A DNA stretch of 5,829 nucleotides from Candidatus Roizmanbacteria bacterium. Lineage in GTDB: Bacteria; Patescibacteriota; Microgenomatia; UBA1406; GWC2-37-13. Every line of letters begins with the position of its first letter. Positions within the stretch are counted from its first letter, which is position 1. The notes below the pieces were generated by a model, which worked only from the letters and a program-made list of their open reading frames with translations, was not told the origin of the DNA and ran no database searches. The position numbers and the translations under genes were made by a program. Of this stretch, positions 1 through 5,829 are shown piece after piece. The DNA lies in contig JAAXWV010000089.1 of the NCBI GenBank assembly GCA_013334845.1, positions 1 through 5,829 of the forward strand. The letters run 5' to 3'.

Positions 1-2
1 CA

Positions 3-293
3 AAAGAGGGCGATAGATTAACCTTAGATAAAGAACAGAGACTCATTCGATATGATGATGCTGACCGATTACGTATAAATATGGCTGTGTGCCATCCGGG
101 GAGTACGGTAACAGACACATTAGAAACGCTTCAGGGATTATCACACCCTATCTATGGTGAATACTTTTCGTTTAAAGCGCTCCTGTTTAAAAATACCAGC
201 GGATATTCCAAAAATATCGATGAGGATATGTTACCTCCTCTCGAGTTAACTTTAGATGAAATAGATGCTTTCAATGAGAGAAACCAAACATAA
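3..293 (+). CDS. 3' end of an unrecognised protein gene (partial)
   Basis: The reading frame is open from the left edge to a TAA at 291-293, so this is the C-terminal ~96 residues of a longer protein whose start lies outside the window. An ATG at 81 is in frame, but the frame continues upstream of it without a stop and no ribosome binding site precedes it, so I treat it as an internal methionine. The visible part begins KEGDRLTLDKEQRLIRYDD, is rich in charged residues, has one cysteine (MAVCHP) and ends in an acidic tail (LTLDEIDAFNERNQT). There is no membrane segment and I recognise no family. It runs toward purF-purN and is separated from that gene's stop codon by ~220 nt of palindromic sequence, which could stop transcription from both sides. 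Function unknown; that it is a real coding end is fairly likely. Confidence 0.6.
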   Translation, partial: KEGDRLTLDKEQRLIRYDDADRLRINMAVCHPGSTVTDTLETLQGLSHPIYGEYFSFKALLFKNTSGYSKNIDEDMLPPLELTLDEIDAFNERNQT

Positions 294-335
294 TTTTCCA
301 TGCTCGTCCGAGAATAACGATAGTCCTTGTATAAG

Positions 336-378
336 GAGATTGCTTCGTCACTCACTTCGCTCGTTTCTCGCAATGACG
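336..378. repeat. Palindromic dispersed-repeat element of the GTCATTGCGAG type
   Basis: The element is bounded by ATTGC (339-343) and GCAAT (370-374). Read on the minus strand it begins CGTCATTGCGAG and ends GAAGCAATCTC. From memory, this layout (CATTGCGAG, then GAGCGAAG-like filler, then GAAGCAATC) matches a short intergenic repeat scattered through many unrelated bacterial genomes; I could not check copy number here. It lies between two convergent genes, a usual place for such elements. Imperfect pairing of the inner part makes the folded form uncertain. Confidence 0.55.
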
Positions 379-382
379 CAAG

Positions 383-399
383 GGCGTATATGATACGCC
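383..399. repeat. Perfect 7-bp inverted repeat GGCGTAT/ATACGCC
   Basis: GGCGTAT (383-389) and ATACGCC (393-399) are exact reverse complements around a 3-nt ATG loop. A related half-site, TATGCGCCCCTACC, follows at 434-446, so the region may be a decayed copy of a repeat of the form GGGCGTAT...ATACGCCCCTAC, which I recall as another common intergenic repeat in environmental bacteria. A further 10-bp exact palindrome, CACAATTGTG, is at 450-459. No gene is visible here. Confidence 0.45.
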
Positions 400-475
400 A
401 CTACAGCAACATGCATCAAAATTCTTCATAACTATGCGCCCCTACCACACACAATTGTGCAGACAGATTGAGTGG

Positions 476-509
476 ATCCCGTGGCAAGCACGGGATGACG
501 GAGATTTTT
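476..509. terminator. GC-rich hairpin after purF-purN, repeat-like and possibly a terminator
   Basis: ATCCCGTG (476-483) and CACGGGAT (489-496) form a perfect 8-bp stem with a 5-nt GCAAG loop. On the plus strand a T5 run follows at 505-509, 8 nt past the stem, so it is at best a weak intrinsic terminator for the incoming left gene. On the minus strand the hairpin lies 18 nt after the purF-purN stop but has no U tract, so it would act there only as an RNA-stabilising or attenuating hairpin. The sequence GGATCCCGTG...CACGGGATGACG also resembles a dispersed palindromic repeat known from Rickettsiales and other genomes (from memory). Confidence 0.5.
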
Positions 510-514
510 CGCAT

Positions 515-2689
515 TTACCATTCAAATCCCTGGGAGGTGTCGATATTGTTGGTGGTGGCTTGAAGGACGTGGTTGATAGCTGCCGGGAAAAGGTCGTATT
601 CACAGGCATGGACACGGGCGTCGAGTTCTTCGAGTGTCTCACCCGGGATGCGCTTTACTTCTTCTTTCATGACGATAGGGCCGCAGTCGACCGACTGGAG
701 ATGGGGAATGACCTGATGCACGGTCACGCCGGCGATGGGTAGCTCAAAAAGATCTTTAGCATAGGCTTTTTCAATACCATGAGCGCCGCGTATGACGGGA
801 ATTGTGTAGTGCGAGGTGGATATAGTAGGCTCCTTGTCTTCGGTGAGGAGTGCGGGGTGAATATTTATGATGACGATCTCGTGTTCAACGGCTTTTTTAA
901 GGAAATCTTCGCTGAGAACGAGATTATAGCCGGCAAGAGCAATAATATCGACATTCATCTGTTCAATTAATTTAAACAATTTTTGATCGTATAATTTTCT
1001 ATACTCCTGATTCTTGAACGGGCCGTGAAACTCATGAACGATCGGATTTAATCCAAGTGCGGTGGCTTTTTCCAGGGCTTTTGCTTTTAGATCACTGATA
1101 ATGACGCCCGCAACTACGGCATTGATACGTTTTTCGTTGACGTTTTGTACGATATTGGCCATATTCGTGCCGTTGGTGGAAGCCAGAATCGCAATGCGAG
1201 GTAGTCCTTGGCGCGCCTTTTTCTTTTTATGACAGTGTTTACTCTCATTCATTTTTTCAGGATTTTCTCCTCCGAAACAGCGGCTGCATGCATAAAAGGG
1301 GTTGAGCTTGAAGGCTTGGTGAACTTCTGTAGTTGGCAGATAAGTAACGGAATCGGCTCCGATGAGTTTTGCCATCTCTTTTTCAACCACTGCTCTCCCC
1401 TCTTTGAGCCACTGTGAGGCGGGGAGCTGCGAATGCTCGGGCATATCAACGCCCCAATGACAGGTATCAACTACCATATCGAGAGCGAGTGCCATGTGAA
1501 CCTCTTTTGCGCCGGCAGCACGAAGCATTTTGACGATTGTTTTGGCTGTTGTAGATCGAACCATTGAGTCGTCGACGACGGCTACGCGCTGCATATTTTG
1601 TGGAATAGGGAGTGCATGGAGCTTTGCCCGGACCAGCACCTCACGGCTTGATTGACCCGGGGTAATGAATGACCTACCGGGGATACTATCGCGGCGAGTG
1701 AGCAGGTGCCGGAACGGTCTTCCTGATTCTTCCTGAAAGCCCATGGCGGCATCGCGCCCGGAATTCATAACAGGTATAACTACGTCGTACTTTATTTTTT
1801 TTGCGTTCACGAGTTGGGCAAGGCGGCGCCCGCATTCGCGGCGGCCATCCATAAGATAGGCTGATGTGTCGGCAAAATAGGTGTCGGGGCGGGCAAAATA
1901 GCCGAGTTCTAGGGTACAGAGCTTGTTGCTATTGGGCATACCGTAAAAATAGGAATGGCGCTGACCCTCGGGACTGAGTACCATAATTTCACCTGGCTTG
2001 AATTCGCGAACGTAATAGGCGTTCATACGGTCGAATGAAACCGATTCTGATGAGACAGCCCAACCGCCATCATGAATTTTCCCCACAGAAAGTGGATGAA
2101 TGCCGTTTTTGCACTTGATAGCATAGATATTTTTATCTTCGGTAAGGATGACGAGATTAGTGGAGCCGTTTATGTTGCCCATCTCGTGCTGGAGAGTTTC
2201 GATCCAGGAGGAATAGAGAGGGCGCTTCAGGATAAGATAATCGGTGACAAGGGCTGAATCACTGCTCTCTTCATCGGGATTGACGAGCTGGGATTTGATC
2301 CAGCCGGTATTGGTAACGTTTCCATTGTGAGCTAGGGCGATACGATACGTGTGACCGTGAGAAGTGATTTCACGATGAAAAGGATGGATATGCTTGGCTT
2401 CAGAAGACTTGCTGGTGGAATAGCGAACATGGCCGATAGCGGAGACGGTTGGCTCGAGGGACTCGACGACTTCCCTGGTGAAAACTTCGTTGACTTTGCC
2501 CATGGCTTTGACCGATTTGAAGTCGATATTGGTGATACCGGTACTTTCTTGACCACGGTGTTGGATCTCCTGGAGGCCGAGATATACGAGATGGGAGGCT
2601 TTTTTATTTTTTACATCTACTGCGGCCACTATGCCGCACTCATGCATTGGTTTATCATCAATCACAGAAATGACGTGACGTTTTTGCAT
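515..2689 (-). CDS. purF-purN: PurF-PurN fusion: amidophosphoribosyltransferase / GAR formyltransferase
   Basis: A 724-residue cytoplasmic enzyme joining two steps of de novo purine synthesis. Residues 1 to ~478 are PurF (PRPP + glutamine to 5-phosphoribosylamine). Cys18 in HECGI is the expected N-terminal nucleophile after propeptide removal; HRGQES (44-49), GHVRYST (86-92) and HNGN (121-124) form the glutaminase site; VVDDSMVRSTT (371-381) is the PRPP loop. Cys258, 410, 468 and 471 match the four cluster ligands of the Bacillus-type iron-sulfur enzyme. A short basic linker (479-496) leads to PurN (~497-712), which transfers a formyl group from 10-formyl-THF to GAR: STNGTN (504-509), catalytic Asn609 and His611 in NIHPALL, and Asp668 in VDCGP. 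The length equals the sum of ordinary PurF (~480) and PurN (~210). Met15 (2647) is an alternative start leaving Cys at 4; neither start has a Shine-Dalgarno site. PRPP-loop Gly is Ser379. No other pur gene is nearby. Both domains look intact. Confidence 0.95.
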   Translation of the reverse strand: MQKRHVISVIDDKPMHECGIVAAVDVKNKKASHLVYLGLQEIQHRGQESTGITNIDFKSVKAMGKVNEVFTREVVESLEPTVSAIGHVRYSTSKSSEAKHIHPFHREITSHGHTYRIALAHNGNVTNTGWIKSQLVNPDEESSDSALVTDYLILKRPLYSSWIETLQHEMGNINGSTNLVILTEDKNIYAIKCKNGIHPLSVGKIHDGGWAVSSESVSFDRMNAYYVREFKPGEIMVLSPEGQRHSYFYGMPNSNKLCTLELGYFARPDTYFADTSAYLMDGRRECGRRLAQLVNAKKIKYDVVIPVMNSGRDAAMGFQEESGRPFRHLLTRRDSIPGRSFITPGQSSREVLVRAKLHALPIPQNMQRVAVVDDSMVRSTTAKTIVKMLRAAGAKEVHMALALDMVVDTCHWGVDMPEHSQLPASQWLKEGRAVVEKEMAKLIGADSVTYLPTTEVHQAFKLNPFYACSRCFGGENPEKMNESKHCHKKKKARQGLPRIAILASTNGTNMANIVQNVNEKRINAVVAGVIISDLKAKALEKATALGLNPIVHEFHGPFKNQEYRKLYDQKLFKLIEQMNVDIIALAGYNLVLSEDFLKKAVEHEIVIINIHPALLTEDKEPTISTSHYTIPVIRGAHGIEKAYAKDLFELPIAGVTVHQVIPHLQSVDCGPIVMKEEVKRIPGETLEELDARVHACEYDLFPAAINHVLQATTNNIDTSQGFEW

Positions 2690-2714
2690 CTGGGAATAGA
2701 TGTATTAAAATCTA

Positions 2715-2741
2715 ATTATACCCGATTATTGCAGAATGCAA
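2715..2741 (-). promoter_or_regulatory. Possible promoter of purF-purN
   Basis: On the minus strand a perfect -10 TATAAT lies at 2720-2715, which would put the transcript start about 18 nt before the ATG at 2689. The best -35 candidate is TTGCAT at 2741-2736 with a short 15-nt spacer, so the -35 is weak. It overlaps a small inverted repeat, TTGCA-GAA-TGCAA (2729-2741). If real, purF-purN can be transcribed independently of the SH3-domain gene upstream. Confidence 0.4.
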
Positions 2742-2751
2742 GAGGATGAGA

Positions 2752-3279
2752 TTATTTAGGAATAATGGTGTCTGTAAAGTGAATTGGTGTATGATTTTCA
2801 GTTAGTTCACATGTACCTTTGCCGGTAACTCTACATTCTACGGGAGTACGACCAGACATATCTTTAACATAAACCTTTTCTTCCGGTTCAGCAGGCAATT
2901 GCCTATATAGTGCATACCAAATCTCTTCCTTAGAATTTTCGACGGCAGCACCACTGTATACACATCCTGCTTTAGAACCCAATATGGGGGATTCCGTGGT
3001 AGGTTCTGCTCGAAGATTTATATCATCATAACATTGCATACCAGGTATTACTAATAGTGTCGCATTTTCCGGATATAATCCCACTACTGCAGGTGGATCA
3101 TCTCGGTGGATGTTTTGCAGGGCACGGGCATCTCTGTCGGCCATGTAGTTGTATGCAAGGATTCCTAGATATGTGGATCCGGCTGCAAGAGTAGCGCGCC
3201 AACCTATATTGCCGATAAGTCGGAGACGTTCATGCGTATTATGCTTATTTTTTTCATAATCTGTATATTTTTCTGACAT
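2752..3279 (-). CDS. Membrane-anchored SH3b-domain protein
   Basis: A 175-residue protein. The N-terminal ~20 residues are hydrophilic with several Lys, Arg and His, followed by one hydrophobic segment (~residues 26-46, WRATLAAGSTYLGILAYNYM). The basic N-terminus suggests N-in topology, leaving the rest outside the membrane. Residues ~84-140 look like a bacterial SH3 domain: INLRAEPTTESPILGS matches the usual N-[VL]-R-x-x-P-x-x-x-S opening, then a WYAL strand and a VYVKD end. Such domains typically bind cell-wall peptides or act as exported adaptors; no catalytic domain is attached. Four cysteines (83, 106, 149, 157) are all in the external part and could form two disulfides. The gene has a good promoter-like element upstream but no Shine-Dalgarno site. 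It is in the same direction as purF-purN, 62 nt away; I see no functional link. The exact binding target is unknown. Confidence 0.75.
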   Translation of the reverse strand: MSEKYTDYEKNKHNTHERLRLIGNIGWRATLAAGSTYLGILAYNYMADRDARALQNIHRDDPPAVVGLYPENATLLVIPGMQCYDDINLRAEPTTESPILGSKAGCVYSGAAVENSKEEIWYALYRQLPAEPEEKVYVKDMSGRTPVECRVTGKGTCELTENHTPIHFTDTIIPK

Positions 3280-3301
3280 AGTATTTTAAAAACTCATCCA
3301 T

Positions 3302-3330
3302 ATTATACATATTATATATGTATAAGTCAA
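3302..3330 (-). promoter_or_regulatory. Sigma70-type promoter for the SH3b-domain gene
   Basis: On the minus strand TTGACT (3330-3325), a 17-nt spacer and TATAAT (3307-3302) make a near-consensus housekeeping promoter. The predicted start near 3295 gives a ~16-nt leader before the ATG at 3279. A second ATTATA (3311-3316) offers another possible -10. The -35 lies inside the first codons of the divergent reading frame if that gene really starts at 3318. Confidence 0.65.
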
Positions 3331-4034
3331 TACTATGGGTCATTAAACCCGCTATAATTCATTCTATGACAGAAGGCATTATTGCTCCGCGTAGTGGTGA
3401 GCGAAAAGATTATCCTGATTCGGCATTTTTAATTAGCATAAGACAGAGGCTAGATGCTTATAATCTGGAAACCACCCCGAGCGTGAGGCGCAATATTGCG
3501 CAGGCATACGGGTATCTTCGGGAAGCGGGTTTGGGAATACTATGGATGACCGAGCAGAGTGCAGGGTTGTTGAGGGAAAAGAAATTTCAAAATATTTTTG
3601 AGCTCGGCAGTTTAAGAGAGATGACAGAGAGTATATATATCCCCTATTTTCAAGATCGAGATAAAGTAAAAATGGTGCAAGGCCGGGAAGTGATGAAGAC
3701 AGCAACTATGCGGCTGACTGATCATCAGAGACTGGAATTTGTACGTGCTATGAACTTAGGTATATATGCATTGAAAAAGGAACAGGGGAACATAACTCAT
3801 GGGCTAGGACGTTCACGCTCATGGGTTGAAGAATATCTTGAGGAGAGGATCATGGAAATGACGAGGCTATTATATAGCATGTCTTGGACAGGGGTTGTTC
3901 AGCCCTATGGTGTTCAAACTATCGCAGACAGAATGACTAATTTTATGGTCAGGTATATGGGTATGAATTATCTTGAGAAAGAGATTTGGGCGACACTTAG
4001 CGGAATATATGAAATAACGAAGCCGAAAGTTTAG
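3318..4034 (+). CDS. Unrecognised 238-aa protein, possible helix-turn-helix
   Basis: A long open frame with ordinary amino-acid composition, no signal peptide and no clear membrane segment; it looks soluble and mostly helical. I recognise no family. The stretch at ~residues 159-181 (NITHGLGRSRSWVEEYLEER) resembles a helix-turn-helix with a recognition helix after GRSRS, so DNA binding is possible but weakly supported. The longest frame starts at 3318; an in-frame ATG at 3366 (222 residues, beginning MTEGIIAPRSGER) is a serious alternative because a perfect TATAAT lies 7 nt before it, which fits a leaderless transcript, and because the extra 16 residues overlap promoter elements of the divergent gene. 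Neither start has a Shine-Dalgarno site. The TAG stop overlaps the stop of the convergent gene by 4 nt. Confidence 0.7.
   Translation: MYKSILWVIKPAIIHSMTEGIIAPRSGERKDYPDSAFLISIRQRLDAYNLETTPSVRRNIAQAYGYLREAGLGILWMTEQSAGLLREKKFQNIFELGSLREMTESIYIPYFQDRDKVKMVQGREVMKTATMRLTDHQRLEFVRAMNLGIYALKKEQGNITHGLGRSRSWVEEYLEERIMEMTRLLYSMSWTGVVQPYGVQTIADRMTNFMVRYMGMNYLEKEIWATLSGIYEITKPKV
3353..3358 (+). promoter_or_regulatory. Candidate -10 element, possibly for a leaderless mRNA
   Basis: TATAAT is perfect on the plus strand and ends 7 nt before the ATG at 3366, the usual distance from -10 to transcript start, so the transcript could begin at or next to that ATG. No good -35 is visible at 16-18 nt upstream. 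A small inverted repeat GGGT-CATTAA-ACCC (3337-3350) precedes it and could be a binding site. Confidence 0.4.
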
Positions 4035-4705
4035 GTGATGCTATCAGGCGCACTTTCGTAGTGCTGCTTCACATCACTTTCTAGAGGAGTGAGGGCAATT
4101 CTCTCAGCAAGCTCATCTATGAGGCGGATAAGCACTTCTACAAATTCTGTACCCTGCCACCTTTTGGTAAGGCCGTTTGTCGATTTCATTATATTTTCGT
4201 AATACTTTACCAGCGTTGAAAAAGCCTGAATCATGCTTAGTTGAACTTGTTCATTGCGAGCGGGTTTGTTCGCTACACTATCCTGCCCAAATTTTTTTAG
4301 AGTAAAAAGGAGTGAATTCGGCACTGGGCTTCTGCATGCTTGGATGAGAATATTTTCAATCTCTCGATAGGTAGTCGTCGGTGCGATTGGAAGGAGTCCA
4401 GGGGGATTTTTCACGAGATCGGTATATCTTTCTATTAAACTAGCGACTTGTAGAGGCCCTTCTCTGGCAGTTTTTTCATACTCTTGAAGTAATATAATCG
4501 CATCAGGAATTCCTAAAGCAGTGATTTTTCTGCCCGTTCTCTCGCTTCTCACAAATAAAGGATGTATTTTTTCATTTGAAGCGAGACTACGAGCTAATTT
4601 ACTTATTTGTCCCTCTAGACTCGGTTGAACAACTCCGGAATTTTCCTCATAAACTGACGTTATGAGTTGAGGCAAAATGACAGGCGGTATATATTTCTCT
4701 ATCAT
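4031..4705 (-). CDS. Unrecognised 224-aa helical protein directly downstream of 16S
   Basis: An intact frame from ATG (4705) to TAA (4031), with no signal peptide, no membrane segment and a single cysteine (IQACRSP). The composition alternates charged and aliphatic residues and suggests a soluble helical protein, e.g. the C-terminal FVEVLIRLIDELAERI segment. I recognise no family or catalytic motif. The gene lies on the same strand as the 16S rRNA gene and starts 62 nt after its 3' end, where an rRNA spacer and 23S gene are commonly found, so read-through from the rRNA promoter is possible. There is no Shine-Dalgarno site; the start codon sits in the loop of a 6-bp perfect inverted repeat. 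The stop overlaps that of the convergent gene on the plus strand (shared TTAG). Real gene likely, function unknown. Confidence 0.7.
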   Translation of the reverse strand: MIEKYIPPVILPQLITSVYEENSGVVQPSLEGQISKLARSLASNEKIHPLFVRSERTGRKITALGIPDAIILLQEYEKTAREGPLQVASLIERYTDLVKNPPGLLPIAPTTTYREIENILIQACRSPVPNSLLFTLKKFGQDSVANKPARNEQVQLSMIQAFSTLVKYYENIMKSTNGLTKRWQGTEFVEVLIRLIDELAERIALTPLESDVKQHYESAPDSIT

Positions 4706-4711
4706 ATAGAG
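4697..4711. repeat. Inverted repeat centred on a start codon
   Basis: CTCTAT (4697-4702) and ATAGAG (4706-4711) are perfect reverse complements, and the three bases between them are the start codon of the 224-aa gene. In RNA this would present the AUG in a tight loop; in DNA it could be a short operator. The small size means chance is possible. Confidence 0.35.
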
Positions 4712-4751
4712 TTTATTTAGTGTAGAAATCGGGTTAGGTCTTCCATGGATT

Positions 4752-4767
4752 TTTCTTTAAAAAAAAG

Positions 4768-4770
<3 letters not shown>
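4752..4770 (-). other. A/T-rich hairpin at the 16S 3' boundary
   Basis: TTTCTTT (4752-4758) and AAAGAAA (4764-4770) pair perfectly across a 5-nt loop, just touching the last bases of the 16S. It could be part of the precursor processing structure or a weak termination signal before the 224-aa gene. It has only one G-C pair, so its stability is doubtful. No tRNA is present in the 62-nt gap. Confidence 0.3.

Positions 4771-5829
<1,059 letters not shown>

Noticed and set aside
152..373. 73-residue minus-strand frame
   Set aside because: It starts inside a palindromic repeat and is antisense to the partial left gene, which is open to the window edge.
336..509. CRISPR array
   Set aside because: The palindromes are different sequences without a common repeat or regular spacing.
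434..742. 102-residue plus-strand frame
   Set aside because: It begins in the palindromic intergenic repeats and continues antisense to the PurN coding region.
515..2689. UGA recoded as glycine
   Set aside because: The 724-codon frame and all other genes are full length without any in-frame UGA.
2351..2749. 132-residue open frame on the plus strand
   Set aside because: It is antisense to the well-supported PurF N-terminal coding region, with no promoter or family resemblance.
4706..4767. tRNA in the spacer after 16S
   Set aside because: The gap is only 62 nt and contains no tRNA-like arms or T-loop motif.

Overview
The window reads as a piece of a bacterial genome, most likely from the Candidate Phyla Radiation (Patescibacteria). 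The main evidence is the 3' two thirds of a divergent 16S rRNA gene on the minus strand, running off the right edge. It is clearly bacterial but departs from the usual consensus in the 530 loop, helix 24, helix 28 and helix 44, and nearly every departure in a helix is matched by its partner. The CPR placement is an inference from memory of rRNA signatures. All five protein genes are open under the standard code and end in TAA or TAG, which argues against the UGA-as-glycine lineages (Gracilibacteria, Absconditabacteria).

Layout, left to right. 3-293 (+) is the 3' end of an unrecognised gene. 294-514 is a non-coding stretch packed with palindromes of the dispersed-repeat type; the last one also sits where a terminator for the next gene would be. 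515-2689 (-) is a 724-residue fusion of PurF (first step of de novo purine synthesis) with PurN (third step). 2752-3279 (-) is a membrane-anchored protein with a bacterial SH3-like domain, transcribed toward purF-purN and 62 nt upstream of it. A 38-nt divergent gap with strong promoter-like elements separates it from 3318-4034 (+), an unrecognised protein. That gene converges on 4031-4705 (-), another unrecognised protein, with stop codons overlapping by 4 nt. The latter starts 62 nt after the 3' end of the 16S gene (4768-5829, -).

The only assignable pathway is purine synthesis: the fusion makes phosphoribosylamine from PRPP and glutamine and, after a separate PurD step not encoded here, formylates GAR. 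The most notable points are the PurF-PurN fusion of non-consecutive steps, a 16S that has U at position 527 and so cannot carry the usual m7G527, a 16S gene not followed by a 23S gene, and four gene starts without a Shine-Dalgarno sequence although the 16S keeps an intact anti-Shine-Dalgarno tail.
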